Made by a program: the position numbers and the translations under genes
Assembly (NCBI GenBank): GCA_937951675.1
Contig: CALFBI010000009.1
Coordinates: 1 to 64,000, forward strand
Origin: an uncultured Verrucomicrobiales bacterium
GTDB lineage: Bacteria > Verrucomicrobiota > Verrucomicrobiia > Verrucomicrobiales > Akkermansiaceae
DNA length: 64,000 nucleotides
Reading direction: 5' to 3'
In this document: positions 1 to 9,299 of the stretch, piece after piece
Layout of the letters: each line of letters starts with the position of its first letter
Numbering within the stretch: the first letter of the stretch is position 1
The notes under the pieces: generated by a model
Database searches by the model: none
Told to the model about the DNA's origin: nothing
What the model saw: the letters and a program-made list of their open reading frames with translations, nothing else

Positions 1-313
1 CTGCAAGCGTCTCGGTGCCATAAACATGGAGAGACGCAGGACCGCCAGACAGCGTCTCCACTACATTCGAATCCTTTCCACTACTCGCGAATGCAACCAT
101 GAATTTGTAGCCTCGATCTCCGAATTCCGACTCCAATGCCTTCTTCAAACTGTCTGAACGGCCTGTTGCTTTGATGATTGTGTCCAGTTCAGTCCGGCTA
201 ATTGTCTGACCTCCCGGGCGCTTCTCACGGCACCCAGAAAGAAAAATTGAAGAAATCACCGCGACCAACAAGACCACCAGTCGGAGCGCCGCAAATCGGT
301 AATATCGCTTCAT
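1..313 (-). CDS. Partial lipoprotein gene, first ORF after attI-like repeat copy 1
   Basis: The reading frame is open from an ATG at 313 down to the window edge, about 104 codons, so the C-terminus is missing. The N-terminus has a basic start (MKRYYRF), a hydrophobic core and a clear lipobox (LSGC, Cys near residue 28), so it should be a membrane-anchored lipoprotein. The remainder is hydrophilic, and I recognise no family. The ATG lies 9 bases after the GTT at which the adjacent 187-bp repeat ends, the same arrangement as for the cassette ORFs starting at 31085 and 33303. I therefore infer that it is an integron cassette whose attC lies off the left edge. The start is preceded by a weak purine-rich GGCGAAG. 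Confidence 0.75.
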   Translation of the reverse strand, partial: MKRYYRFAALRLVVLLVAVISSIFLSGCREKRPGGQTISRTELDTIIKATGRSDSLKKALESEFGDRGYKFMVAFASSGKDSNVVETLSGGPASLHVYGTETLA

Positions 314-321
314 TCTTCGCC

Positions 322-508
322 AACAGTCTTATTATAGGAACGAAGGAGTGATATTCGTTTCGGATATCACTTGAGAAGAATTAGACCTTGGAATCTCTCT
401 TTTCTTTAACATCCATCAAGTTATAAAAGATAAAACTGGGATATCACAAGGCTCTTTTTTTATTTAAATTCTCTTAACTTTTCACTTTTCAAAAACAATC
501 AATATTCG
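322..508 (-). repeat. 186/187-bp attI-like repeat, copy 1
   Basis: This copy is about nine-tenths identical by eye to those at 31103-31288 and 33314-33499. Identity begins abruptly at CGAATATT (minus strand) and stops at ...CTGTT; what follows differs in each copy (GGCGAAG here). It contains a hairpin, GTGATATTCG-TTT-CGGATATCAC (348-370), a direct repeat GGATATCAC at 362-370 and 439-447, and TATAAT nine bases before the GTT. The abrupt end at GTT, next to a cassette-like ORF, is what an integron attI site looks like. No integrase gene adjoins it; the neighbour on the other side is the 3' end of hrpB. The 90 bases between the repeat and hrpB hold only a weak GGCTC/GAGCC stem. Confidence 0.75.
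331..336 (-). promoter_or_regulatory. -10 box of attI-like repeat copy 1
   Basis: A perfect TATAAT lies on the minus strand, with its last base six positions before the terminal GTT of the repeat. Transcription would begin about at the GTT core, giving the lipoprotein gene a leader of only about ten bases. No clear -35 hexamer is visible 17 bases upstream. Confidence 0.5.
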
Positions 509-599
509 TTTGTTTTGGGAGTCTTAACCTTCTTCTATTAGGCTCTGTTTTAATGAGGGAGCCAAGCCACACTTACTCTTTTAGCATCGATTTTGACTT

Positions 600-3170
600 C
601 TATGACTTCTGGGGTGGATGATCTGGCCAGTGGTGTTTCGGATAACGACCGGCGAGGTCTTTCTTCATCTGTGGGTAGCCCGTTTCCCAAAAACTTGCGA
701 GGTCTGCGGTGAGCTGCCAGGGGCGCTGGTTGGGGCCCAGAATTTCAATTTTAATCGGGTGACCTCCCATCAGGGTGGGCGTTTCTTTCACTCCGAAAAG
801 CTCTTGCACTCGGAGCGAAATGGTAGCCTCGGGCTTGTAACGGACCTTTGTTTCACGGCCATTTTCTAATAGGAGTTGCTTTGGCGCATAAGTTTTGAGG
901 GTTTCTTTCTGAACCTGGGAAAGAAAGGCGTCCAAAACGGGCCACACTTCTTTATTTTTGATTTCTTTATAGCTTACCGACCCGTAAGATATTTCCGTAA
1001 ATATAGTCAGAAGCGCCTCGTCATCAATTAAAGGCATTTCATAATCCGGGAACTTTGTAGCAACCCAATTGACGCGGTTGATCCAAGATTCTACAGTTTT
1101 ATCCCAGCCATTTAAGACGAGGGTTTTACGACTCACTTGCTCTCCCAAAAGCGCCGCGGCCTGCGCGAGATCAGGAGTTCCTCCCTCTTTCTTCTCCAAC
1201 ACGAGATCCCCAAAAAGGGTTTGATCCAGATTCACAACTCGCCGGAGCTGCTCATCATAGCTGGCACCTTGTTTTTGATGCCATTGTTCGGGAAAAGTTT
1301 CTTTGAGCCATTCTATTTCGATCGAAACGGCTCGGTTCAAATACACCGTCAATTCACGCCCTTCGACCTCTGTCATCTCGGTCGCGAGGAAGAGAGAAGA
1401 GCGACGCACACAGCTGTTTTCGTCAAGCTTTCCGCGTCGACCTCCAAGCACTCGACAGGCGAGAGTTGCCTCCCCTAATCTCACTGCGGCTTGGTCTCCA
1501 TAAGCGGCCAACATGGCACGGGCAAAAGGTTCTCGTTTGGCCTCAAAATCACATTCCCCAGGGTAGATCCCCTGCTTTTCAGCAAGAGTTTCAAACTGCT
1601 CACAAGTTTTCCATAATTCACGAGCCGCGCGCCCTAAAATCCCTAGTTGCCCACAGGAACGAGGGTCAAACTTCATCTCGCGAGCCGCCGTTGCCGCCCG
1701 GAAGTCAGCTTCGAAATCGGAGGCATCTCGTCGCTCTGTGAATCCAGTTCTCCCGACCGGGCCTTTTTTCTTCAAAAAGACACTTTCACCCTGCAAAGCG
1801 GCTGCGGCGAAAAGGCATTCGGCCGCGCAGTCACCTTCCTCGCCCGCAATGAGCAGACGAGCTGCCCGAGGGTGGAGAGGGAAAACGGCAAGAGTTTGCC
1901 CAAGAGTCGTAAGTGACCCGTCCTTCTCAGTCGCTCCCAACCATTTCAATAAAGAAAGAGCCTTCTCCAAATCAGTATCCAAGGGAGCGGTTAACCAGCG
2001 GAAACTTTGCACATCGAGAACACCGCATTTTTTTAAATACAAGGCCGCCTCGGTCAGATCGATCCTTCGCACCTCTGGAGTCTCAAAGGCAGGACGACGA
2101 GCATGATCATTATCTGACCAGAGCCGCCAACAGGTCCCGGGACCCGTGCGCCCAGCTCTCCCCGCGCGTTGATCTGCGGCCGCTTGCGAGATCTTCTGAA
2201 TCGTTAAGGTATTCATCCCACGGCGCGCGTCAAAGTGGGCGACTCGGGCGAGACCCGAATCAATCACGTGCACCACCCCTTCGATCGTGATTGAAGTCTC
2301 GGCTACATTGGTCGAGACGATCACTTTGGGGCGGGAGCCTTTCGCAATCGCCTCGCGCTGTTTACCTGGCGGAAGGCTACTGTAGAGCGGGAAAACATCG
2401 CAGCCCTTGGCGGCAGAACTAGAACTCAAAAGATCGACTGTTTTACGAATCTCAAATTCCCCTGGTAGAAAAATGAGAATGCGCTCTCCCTCTCCAAGAC
2501 TAGGGCTCAACTTCCGGCACAGCTTCCCGACCCTTTCCCAAATCGGCTCTGGTGCAGGAGGTGTTCCTCGACGCGCAGGACGAGAAGCGGCCCCTTGACC
2601 TAAATATTGGATATCGACTGGATAGAGTCTTCCTCCTGCTTCCAAAACAGTGCAGGGTTCCAAATAGCGTTCTAAGCCCTCGAGCTCAAGAGTCGCGGAC
2701 ATCACACCCAGCTTTAAATCCGGACGAAGGGTTTCCTGAACCTCTAATAAGCGCGCTAGAGATAGATCGGAAGATAAACGGCGCTCATGGAACTCATCAA
2801 AAATGACCATTGCTACCCCCTTCAGCTCAGGGTCTGACTGTAAGCGACGCTGTAAAACCCCATCAGTCAGGTAAATCAAACGGCTCGCATCCGAGACCTT
2901 ACGATCAAAACGCACCGTATACCCCACTTCCGCACCCACTTGCCCACCACGCAGCGACGCCACATGCTCTGCAAGAAGCCGTGCTGCCATTCGGCGAGGT
3001 TCAACAACGAGAATCACCCCTTCCTTCACAACCTCACCTAGGAGAAAGGAAGGAACGGCTGTGGATTTACCTGATCCGGTGGGAGCTTTGAGTAAAAAAC
3101 GGGCGAATTCAGATTGGGAAGCTGCTGCGCAGAGTTCGGCTTGGATTTCGAGAACAGGTAGGTCAGGCAT
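600..3170 (-). CDS. hrpB: ATP-dependent helicase HrpB
   Basis: A DEAH/RHA-type superfamily 2 RNA/DNA helicase of 856 residues, a normal length for HrpB. Visible motifs, in order: Walker A GSGKST near residue 32, the DEFH box near 125, SATLE (motif III), NVAETSIT, and QRAGRAGR (motif VI), followed by the long HrpB-specific C-terminal region. The frame extends six codons further to a GTG at 3188, but the ATG at 3170 aligns with the usual short HrpB N-terminus, so I chose it. The gene diverges from tatA at 3289 with about 120 bp between. HrpB is non-essential and its exact substrate is poorly known. The 3' end abuts attI-like repeat copy 1. Confidence 0.95.
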   Translation of the reverse strand: MPDLPVLEIQAELCAAASQSEFARFLLKAPTGSGKSTAVPSFLLGEVVKEGVILVVEPRRMAARLLAEHVASLRGGQVGAEVGYTVRFDRKVSDASRLIYLTDGVLQRRLQSDPELKGVAMVIFDEFHERRLSSDLSLARLLEVQETLRPDLKLGVMSATLELEGLERYLEPCTVLEAGGRLYPVDIQYLGQGAASRPARRGTPPAPEPIWERVGKLCRKLSPSLGEGERILIFLPGEFEIRKTVDLLSSSSAAKGCDVFPLYSSLPPGKQREAIAKGSRPKVIVSTNVAETSITIEGVVHVIDSGLARVAHFDARRGMNTLTIQKISQAAADQRAGRAGRTGPGTCWRLWSDNDHARRPAFETPEVRRIDLTEAALYLKKCGVLDVQSFRWLTAPLDTDLEKALSLLKWLGATEKDGSLTTLGQTLAVFPLHPRAARLLIAGEEGDCAAECLFAAAALQGESVFLKKKGPVGRTGFTERRDASDFEADFRAATAAREMKFDPRSCGQLGILGRAARELWKTCEQFETLAEKQGIYPGECDFEAKREPFARAMLAAYGDQAAVRLGEATLACRVLGGRRGKLDENSCVRRSSLFLATEMTEVEGRELTVYLNRAVSIEIEWLKETFPEQWHQKQGASYDEQLRRVVNLDQTLFGDLVLEKKEGGTPDLAQAAALLGEQVSRKTLVLNGWDKTVESWINRVNWVATKFPDYEMPLIDDEALLTIFTEISYGSVSYKEIKNKEVWPVLDAFLSQVQKETLKTYAPKQLLLENGRETKVRYKPEATISLRVQELFGVKETPTLMGGHPIKIEILGPNQRPWQLTADLASFWETGYPQMKKDLAGRYPKHHWPDHPPQKS

Positions 3171-3288
3171 GAGAGTTGGAAGAGGCACCTATCACACTGC
3201 TCTTTCTTCACCCTCGCAAGCGCATTCGTCCGCTTTCAGGTCAAGATTTCCTTTGCTATTCTCGAACGAGCCCCTTAAACTTGTGTTC

Positions 3289-3519
3289 ATGAACACGTTG
3301 GCATTTTTGGGAGCTTTAGGAGGCCAAGAGATCTGGGTCATCCTTATTATCATTCTCCTTCTCTTCGGAGCAAAGAAACTTCCTGAGCTTGCTCGTGGAG
3401 TGGGTAAAAGCATGGGCGAATTCAAAAAAGCGCGCGAAGATTTCGAGGAGGAGATCATGAATGCAGAGACCGAAACTTTGAAGGAAAAGGAAGATAAGAA
3501 GAAGAAAGAAGATGCTTAA
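3289..3519 (+). CDS. tatA: Twin-arginine translocase subunit TatA
   Basis: A protein of 76 residues with one N-terminal membrane helix (about residues 12-27, WVILIIILLLFG), the hinge FGAKKLPELARGVG and an amphipathic helix KSMGEFKKAREDFEEE, then a highly charged Lys/Glu tail. This is the classic TatA/TatE layout. TatA multimers form the pore of the Tat pathway, which exports folded proteins across the inner membrane. The open frame begins earlier, at 3061, but only the ATG at 3289 gives the canonical N-terminus. Its last 8 bases overlap the next gene. TatB-like use cannot be excluded, but the FGxxKLPE hinge fits TatA. Confidence 0.93.
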   Translation: MNTLAFLGALGGQEIWVILIIILLLFGAKKLPELARGVGKSMGEFKKAREDFEEEIMNAETETLKEKEDKKKKEDA

Positions 3520-4516
3520 GGTCTTCCTTCTAATTTTTTCTTGGAGAGCCTCGATTCTAATCGGGGCTTTTTTATGCTCCCTTTCCTCTCTTCAAGCAGA
3601 AGAATGGACCTTGCTGCCAGCGAAAAGCTACCCCGTCATTCAGACCGAAACTTCCTCCGAAAAAATCACTCGTAGTCAAGAAGCTTCCCTGCGCTTCCTG
3701 TCCTACAATATCAGGAATTTTCTCTACCAAGATCTCGCCCCAAAGAACTACCATGCCCAAAAGGCAAAGCCCTTAAAAAGCCGCCAAGCTGTCATTGAAA
3801 TCATCCTCGCCAGTAAAGCCGAAGTGCTGGGCCTATCCGAAATCGGAACCTTTGCAGACCTCAAAAAGCTTCAAAAAGAACTCCAGGCGCAAGGTCAGGA
3901 ATACCCTCACCTGCACTGGATTGAAAGCCTCGACCCGATCCGGCACCTCGCTTTACTTTCCCAACACCCGATCCTCTCCGTCGATTCTCAAACAGACCTT
4001 CAATACTCGCTTGGAGACAGACAACATCGGCATCGGCGAGGGATTCTCGATGTCACCATTGCCTGGGGAGAACACCCCATTCGACTAGTCGGAGTTCACT
4101 TCAAGTCAAAGCGACCCAATCCTAAAGGAACCCAACATCTGATGCGGCAGGAAGAAGCCCGCCTGCTTCGCTCTCACCTCGACGAGATCATCACCGACTC
4201 CCCGGAGACGCCTTTGATCGTCTATGGCGACTTTAACGACACGAAAGGGTCTCGCGTTCTCAAATGGGTTAAAAAACATTCGGAACCATCTCTTAAATTA
4301 CGCCTCTTCCATCCAGCCGACTCGAATCAAGAACGATGGACTCAGTATTGGTCACAGGAAGATATCTATTCTCGCTTCGACTACCTCCTTGTCTCTCAGT
4401 CATTATCAAAGCATCCACGCTGGACTATTCAGGCCGAGATTCTCGACCCTCCGCAGTGGCTAAGAGCGAGTGATCATCGTGCGATTCTGATGACCTTAGA
4501 GCAGAAGCAAAACTAG
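3512..4516 (+). CDS. Secreted endonuclease/exonuclease/phosphatase (EEP) family protein
   Basis: A 334-residue protein with a signal peptide (hydrophobic core LIGAFLCSLSSLQA, predicted cleavage before EEW). The EEP-fold active-site blocks appear in order: SYNIRNF (Asn), GLSEI (Glu, metal), VGVHFKS (His), YGDFND (Asp/Asn), FDYLL, and the terminal SDHRA (Asp-His). All catalytic residues of the DNase I-like fold are therefore present. Substrates in this family range from DNA to phospholipids and inositol phosphates, and I cannot tell which applies. It overlaps tatA by 8 bases and is probably co-transcribed with it. Confidence 0.88.
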   Translation: MLKVFLLIFSWRASILIGAFLCSLSSLQAEEWTLLPAKSYPVIQTETSSEKITRSQEASLRFLSYNIRNFLYQDLAPKNYHAQKAKPLKSRQAVIEIILASKAEVLGLSEIGTFADLKKLQKELQAQGQEYPHLHWIESLDPIRHLALLSQHPILSVDSQTDLQYSLGDRQHRHRRGILDVTIAWGEHPIRLVGVHFKSKRPNPKGTQHLMRQEEARLLRSHLDEIITDSPETPLIVYGDFNDTKGSRVLKWVKKHSEPSLKLRLFHPADSNQERWTQYWSQEDIYSRFDYLLVSQSLSKHPRWTIQAEILDPPQWLRASDHRAILMTLEQKQN

Positions 4517-4543
4517 TAGAAAAAGACTTTGTTCTCTCCCTGC

Positions 4544-5674
4544 TTAACGAAGCACGGCCTCCAAATACTTCTGCCAGAGCTGCCACCCGCCAAAAGCCCA
4601 AGTCAGTCCTCCGAGTGCTAAAAAAGGACCGTAAGGTAGATGCTTACCAAAACCGAAGCGTCCAAAAATAGCCCCTAAGATCGCATACAAGGAAGAGGTG
4701 AATAGAGTAAAGATCACTGCGTAGGGCCCTAGGAAAGCCCCAATAAAAGCCAACAAAGGAGGATCCCCCCCCCCCATCGCTTCACGAGGAATCACAATTC
4801 TCGTCGCGCGGCCTGCAAGAGATTTCAACTCTTCAATGGTTTGAGCCCCTCCGTCCCATTCGACTTGGTTTTCCCGAATAACTATAGAGTCAACTTCTAC
4901 TGGATCTCCATTGAGTTGAAGGGAGCTGAGCTCGATTTCTAAGCGGTCCGTCGGCCGGTAAAACAAGTCTCCCCACCCCATATCTTCCCCATCGAGGACG
5001 AAACACAGCTGATCATCATCACTCTCTGGTTCCTTTAAATACCAGCTTCCTTCCGTCGCTGAAAAGTTCATCTTTTGCCTCCCGAAGACGAGTTTTCCAC
5101 CCCAAACCACAAGCTGAAGAAGAGCATACCCAAAAGCCCAACCCAGGAGACTCCACTTCAAGCCTGCTTGCCAAGTATCCACGAGTGGAGATTCCCCCAT
5201 TTGCACTAATCGTGGAGCGAAAGCGGCAATCAAGACCCCAATCACCGAAGCGACCCAGACCGTTTTGACCGGAATGATCATATGGTCCGCATCGATCATC
5301 GAGACTGCCACTAAAACGGAGATAAACAACATGAGGCCTCCTGCCAAAAGGGGTTGATCACTCCAAAGCCACCATACGGCTCCAAAAAGAAGGCAGGTGA
5401 GGAACTCAACTGCAAAATAACGAAAAGGAATCGGTGCTTTGCATTCGGCACATTTTCCTCGTTGAAGTAACCAAGTAAACAAAGGAATATTCCGATAAGC
5501 TGGGATTTCTTTGCGGCACTGCGGGCAAAAAGAACGTTTGGGTTTATTCACCGATAAACCCAATGGAAGGCGATAAATCACCACATTTAAAAACGAACCC
5601 ACACAGGCTCCAAAAGCTAGCACTCCAAACCAAAGCACTCCTGTTTGGATTTGTTCAAAAGTCTCATACGTCAT
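4544..5674 (-). CDS. Prepilin peptidase / N-methyltransferase (PilD family)
   Basis: A multi-pass membrane aspartic protease that cleaves and methylates type IV prepilins and pseudopilins. The N-terminal half shows GSFLNVVIYRLP and two zinc-type CxxC pairs (Cys50/53 and Cys75/78). Catalytic Asp 1 lies in SMIDADH (about 128-130) and Asp 2 in the GGGD motif (301-304). A soluble insert of about 90 residues (about 200-290) separates the two membrane halves, which makes it longer (376 aa) than proteobacterial PilD. The likely substrate in this window is the pilin at 26340. The GGGD codons are encoded by an 11-base G run (minus strand), a potential slippage site. Confidence 0.93.
   Translation of the reverse strand: MTYETFEQIQTGVLWFGVLAFGACVGSFLNVVIYRLPLGLSVNKPKRSFCPQCRKEIPAYRNIPLFTWLLQRGKCAECKAPIPFRYFAVEFLTCLLFGAVWWLWSDQPLLAGGLMLFISVLVAVSMIDADHMIIPVKTVWVASVIGVLIAAFAPRLVQMGESPLVDTWQAGLKWSLLGWAFGYALLQLVVWGGKLVFGRQKMNFSATEGSWYLKEPESDDDQLCFVLDGEDMGWGDLFYRPTDRLEIELSSLQLNGDPVEVDSIVIRENQVEWDGGAQTIEELKSLAGRATRIVIPREAMGGGDPPLLAFIGAFLGPYAVIFTLFTSSLYAILGAIFGRFGFGKHLPYGPFLALGGLTWAFGGWQLWQKYLEAVLR
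4765..4775 (-). repeat. Homopolymer of 11 G inside the prepilin peptidase active-site codons
   Basis: Eleven consecutive C on the plus strand encode Met-Gly-Gly-Gly-Asp on the minus strand, where the Asp is the second catalytic residue. A change of one base would remove the Asp and shift the frame. The run is at a length at which polymerase slippage and sequencing error both become likely. Confidence 0.95.
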
Positions 5675-5780
5675 CGAAAATCAGTCTAATCATTCTGCCA
5701 TCAGGCGGAAGCTCTTTTTCTACCCTTCTGCCATGGTTCGGATCCGCGTTGATATCATGAATCTCTCTCCCGAAACTATT

Positions 5781-5823
5781 AAAAAAAGCCCCGTCTCCCT
5801 TTTACAGAAGACAGGGCTTTTTT
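5781..5823. terminator. Intrinsic terminator downstream of metE
   Basis: An imperfect stem (AAAAAAAGCCC/GTCT paired with AGAC/GGGCTTTTTT) is flanked by A and T runs, so it can work in both directions. It lies directly 3' of metE (minus) and in the gap after the divergently starting prepilin peptidase gene. Confidence 0.75.
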
Positions 5824-5836
5824 GTGTTACTTCCTA

Positions 5837-8170
5837 TCAGCTGACACAAGACAACTGATGCGTTTTCGCTCGCAGAGTGGTAGCGACTTCCACCATGCGC
5901 TCAAGAGCGGGAATCACTTCATCCCATTGGCGTGTTTTCAGGCCACAATCGGGATTCACCCAGAGCCGATCTGCAGGGATTCTGAGAGCCGCTTTTTCTA
6001 GCAACTGAACCATGTGATCCACCGTCGGTAAGTTAGGTGAATGAATGTCATAAACCCCAGGCCCAATCTCATTGGGGTATTTAAAGTCATCAAAAACATC
6101 AAGGAGCTCCATGTCTGAACGAGAAGTCTCGATCGTGATCACGTCCGCATCCATCTCCGCAATCGATTCAATAATGTCATTGAACTCCGAATAACACATA
6201 TGAGTGTGGATTTGAGTCTCATCGGAAACTCCATTTGCCGCGATTCTAAAAGACTCAACCGCCCAATCCAGATACTCCTTCCACTGAGCCTGACGTAATG
6301 GCAAACCTTCACGCAGAGCCGCCTCATCAATCTGAATAATCTGAATCCCTGCCTTCTCCAGATCTAACACCTCCTCCCGAATCGCTAGAGCAAGCTGATA
6401 ACACGAAACGGACCTCGGCTGATCATCACGAACGAAAGACCAATTAAGAATCGTTACTGGACCAGTCAACATGCCCTTCAAGGGCTTCTCGGTGAGAGAT
6501 TGGGCATAAGTGGTCCAATCCACTGTCATTGGGATTGGTCGTGAAATATCACCAAAAAGAAGAGGAGGTTTCACACAGCGAGATCCATATGACTGAACCC
6601 ACCCAAAGTCAGTAAAAGCATAGCCATCAAGCTGCTCTCCGAAGTATTCTACCATGTCATTTCGCTCTGGCTCTCCATGCACGAGCACATCTAAACCTAG
6701 TGCTTCTTGCTTCTCCACACAGTCCGAAATCTCTTCTTTCATCCTTTCAAGATAGGCATCTTGGTTTACCGTTCCCTTCTTGTATTGACTGCGGATTTTA
6801 CGAATTTCTTTCGTTTGTGGAAACGAGCCGATCGTTGTAGTCGGATACTGAGGAAGCTGTAAAGACGCTCGCTGTTTCAAGCTTCGCTCAGGATAAGAGC
6901 CCTGACGCTTCCCCCATTCTGGAGATACCCCCGATAAAGCGGCCTGCACTTCTTTTTGGTGAACCCGTGAAGAATTTCGGCGAGACTCCATCGCGATAAC
7001 GTTCTCTGCTAACTCTTTTTCTACCGCAGATCGGCCGTGGTTCAACGCTCTTGATAAGACGCTAAGCTCTTGTAATTTTTGTTTTGCAAAGGACAACCAG
7101 CCACGCACTTCTTGATCGATTTTTTGCTCTGAAGCTAAGTCTACAGGAACATGCAGTAACGAGCACGATGGCGAAAGCCATAGGCGACTTCCCAATTCTT
7201 GAGCCACCGGCTCGAGCCAATCTAGAGTCGAAGTTAAATCAGTTTTCCAGACGTTCCTACCATTTATAATTCCCAAGGAAAGAACTCGAGACGCTGGTAG
7301 AGCCTTTTGCAATACCTCCACCTCGCTTCGAGCGTTAATCGCATCAAGATGAATTCCCGCTACTGGAAGCTCAGCAACTAATGAGAGGTTATCCGCCAAA
7401 GTTCCGAAGTAGGTTGCTAAGAGCACTTTCACTTCTTCCTTTGCCAGTGAATGGTAAACCTGATAAAAAGCGTCTTTCCACTCTGGGGCCAATTCTGTCA
7501 CTAGAATCGGCTCATCTATTTGAACCCACTCAACCCCAGTTTCTGCGAGGGTTTTTAAAAGTTGCTGGTAAACTGGAAGTAAGGAGGAAAGAAGCTGAAG
7601 CTTCTCGGTCTGGTCTTTCGATTTCCCTAAAGACAAATAAGTTAACGGCCCGATAATGACCGGCTTTGCTTTCACTCCTAACTCTTGCGCTTCTTTCACT
7701 TGCTCAAGCAATCTTGATGAATCTAGTTTAAAACTCGTCTCTTTCGAAAATTCCGGAACAATATAATGATAATTGGTATCAAACCATTTAGTCATTTCAC
7801 CTGCTGCAATATCACAGGAACACGGAGGTTCATCTGCCGCCAGAGCCACGGAACGCCCTCGTGCAATTCGAAAATAATTATCGAGCGTCTCTCCTTTGAA
7901 GCCCTGCGCTCGCGATGGGAGATTACCTAAAGTGAAGCTCATATCTAAAACCTGATCATAGAAGGAAAAATCCCCAACCGGAGTCAGGTCGAGTTCAGAT
8001 TGATCTTCCCAGTGCCCTTTTCTCAAGACTTGGCCCGATTGTAAAAGTTCGCTTTGATCGGACTGCCCTTTCCAATAAGATTCAAGCGCCACCTTCAGTT
8101 CTCTTTTTGCTCCGATGCGCGGATATCCTAAGGAATGTGTTTTAACCATGTCTCTGTTCTGTGATGTCAT
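5837..8170 (-). CDS. metE: Cobalamin-independent methionine synthase MetE
   Basis: Transfers a methyl group from 5-methyltetrahydropteroyl-triglutamate to homocysteine, the last step of methionine synthesis. The 777 residues match the two-barrel MetE architecture. The N-terminal [14 protein letters not shown] is conserved, and the C-terminal barrel starts with [10 protein letters not shown]. The zinc ligands are visible as HTHMC, the Glu of TIETSRSD and the Cys of NPDCGLK. The ATG at 8170 is the longest start; the ATG at 8149 (MVKTHSLG) fits the family N-terminus equally well. The divergent neighbour is a MetR-type regulator with a candidate MetR box between them, so homocysteine-responsive control is likely. 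Confidence 0.97.
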   Translation of the reverse strand: MTSQNRDMVKTHSLGYPRIGAKRELKVALESYWKGQSDQSELLQSGQVLRKGHWEDQSELDLTPVGDFSFYDQVLDMSFTLGNLPSRAQGFKGETLDNYFRIARGRSVALAADEPPCSCDIAAGEMTKWFDTNYHYIVPEFSKETSFKLDSSRLLEQVKEAQELGVKAKPVIIGPLTYLSLGKSKDQTEKLQLLSSLLPVYQQLLKTLAETGVEWVQIDEPILVTELAPEWKDAFYQVYHSLAKEEVKVLLATYFGTLADNLSLVAELPVAGIHLDAINARSEVEVLQKALPASRVLSLGIINGRNVWKTDLTSTLDWLEPVAQELGSRLWLSPSCSLLHVPVDLASEQKIDQEVRGWLSFAKQKLQELSVLSRALNHGRSAVEKELAENVIAMESRRNSSRVHQKEVQAALSGVSPEWGKRQGSYPERSLKQRASLQLPQYPTTTIGSFPQTKEIRKIRSQYKKGTVNQDAYLERMKEEISDCVEKQEALGLDVLVHGEPERNDMVEYFGEQLDGYAFTDFGWVQSYGSRCVKPPLLFGDISRPIPMTVDWTTYAQSLTEKPLKGMLTGPVTILNWSFVRDDQPRSVSCYQLALAIREEVLDLEKAGIQIIQIDEAALREGLPLRQAQWKEYLDWAVESFRIAANGVSDETQIHTHMCYSEFNDIIESIAEMDADVITIETSRSDMELLDVFDDFKYPNEIGPGVYDIHSPNLPTVDHMVQLLEKAALRIPADRLWVNPDCGLKTRQWDEVIPALERMVEVATTLRAKTHQLSCVS

Positions 8171-8228
8171 GGGAAGAAAGCTATCAGACTTATTTAAGTA
8201 AAAAAAATGGTGTTATCTCATCAGTTAA

Positions 8229-8241
8229 TGAATATAACTCA
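8229..8241. promoter_or_regulatory. Candidate MetR operator between metE and metR
   Basis: TGAATATAACTCA matches the published MetR consensus TGAA-N5-TTCA at seven of eight defined positions, and it sits inside a wider palindrome AATGA...TCATT. It lies 58 bases upstream of metR and 59 bases upstream of metE. Its place between divergent metE and metR is the classical arrangement. Confidence 0.6.
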
Positions 8242-8298
8242 TTGATACATATTCCAAAATAAGCCCTTTTCGAATCTAAACACTTTCACAATGAGACC

Positions 8299-9195
8299 AT
8301 GACTTTCCTTGAACGAATCCACCTCGAAATCATCTATGCGGTTCATAAGCATGGAACCATGACCGCGGCAGCAGAAGAACTTCACCTGACACAATCCGCC
8401 TTGAGTCACAGCATGCGTAAATTAGAAAGCCAACTCGAAGTTCAACTTTGGTTTCGAGAAGGCCGCCAACTTCGCCCCACTCAGGCGGGAGAACATTTAC
8501 TGGCTACAGCCAAACGATTGATTCCACAGTTCATCCACACCGAAGAAATCCTCCATCAATTTGCGCGAGGCGAACGTGGCACCTTACGGATCGGAATGGA
8601 ATGTCACCCTTGCTATCAATGGCTGCAAAAAATCTCTGCTCCTTATTTACGAGAATGGCCTTCGGTGGATCTTGATGTGAAACAAGAGTTCCAGTTCGGA
8701 GGTATTGGAGCTCTTTTTGCTCACGAAATTGATGTTCTAGTGACTCCTGACCCCCTCTTTAAAAAAGGGCTCCATTTTGAACCCGTCTTTGACTACGAAC
8801 AGGTCTTAGTGGTGAGTTCCGATCATGCTCTCACAAAACACAAACACGTCATTCCCCGCCAACTGGAAGATGAGGTGCTCCTGACTTACCCAGTTTCTAA
8901 AGAACGTCTCGACATCTATTCCCACTTTCTCACCCCTTCTGGAAGGTCCGTCAGAAAGCAAAAAACGATTGAGACCACTGATATGATTTTTCAAATGGTG
9001 GCTTGCGGCCGCGGCGTTGCGGCCTTACCTCGCTGGTTAGTCGAAGAGTATTCTCAACACTACCCGGTGCAGGCGATTCGGCTCGGAAAGAAAGGTGTTT
9101 CGAAACAAATCTTCCTCGGAATCCGAAAAGAAGATGCTGAAATGGATTACCTCAAGGCCTTCTTAGCGACCGCTAAAGGGTTGATGGAGTCATAA
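8299..9195 (+). CDS. metR: LysR-type transcriptional regulator, MetR
   Basis: A 298-residue LysR regulator with an N-terminal winged helix-turn-helix (TMTAAAEELHLTQSALSHSM, about 21-40) and a periplasmic-binding-like effector domain. Family-diagnostic segments ECHPCYQWL, GLHFEPVFDYE and LLTYPVSKERLD match MetR, the homocysteine-responsive activator of metE. It is divergent from metE with 128 bp between. Autoregulation through the shared region is likely. Confidence 0.9.
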   Translation: MTFLERIHLEIIYAVHKHGTMTAAAEELHLTQSALSHSMRKLESQLEVQLWFREGRQLRPTQAGEHLLATAKRLIPQFIHTEEILHQFARGERGTLRIGMECHPCYQWLQKISAPYLREWPSVDLDVKQEFQFGGIGALFAHEIDVLVTPDPLFKKGLHFEPVFDYEQVLVVSSDHALTKHKHVIPRQLEDEVLLTYPVSKERLDIYSHFLTPSGRSVRKQKTIETTDMIFQMVACGRGVAALPRWLVEEYSQHYPVQAIRLGKKGVSKQIFLGIRKEDAEMDYLKAFLATAKGLMES

Positions 9196-9209
9196 ATTCA
9201 CAGAAAAAA

Positions 9210-9261
9210 GCGAGAGCCCTTCTGGAGAACTCTCGCAAAAGGGGCTCTCACGGTCAGCCCC
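9210..9261 (-). terminator. Two adjacent hairpins between metR and the SulP gene
   Basis: GCGAGAG/CTCTCGC (9210-9236) is followed directly by GGGGCT/AGCCCC (9241-9261). Read on the minus strand, the second hairpin is followed by TTTT, so it can terminate the SulP transcript. The first lies just after metR and may serve that gene. Confidence 0.6.
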
Positions 9262-9299
9262 CTCTTATTCTATATTATTTTCTCCTCAAACTTTCACAC

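Noticed and set aside
322-508. The 186-bp repeat as an attC site of VCR type
   Set aside because: The only strong hairpin is local, and there is no second pair of arms. The end opposite the GTT has no AAC core, so it does not fit attC; an attI-like role fits better.
541-566. A hairpin downstream of hrpB as a terminator
   Set aside because: The stem is only five base pairs, and no T run follows on the minus strand.
1466-2290. Several plus-strand ORFs of 80-125 codons inside hrpB
   Set aside because: They are antisense shadows of a well-supported gene with no sign of selection of their own.
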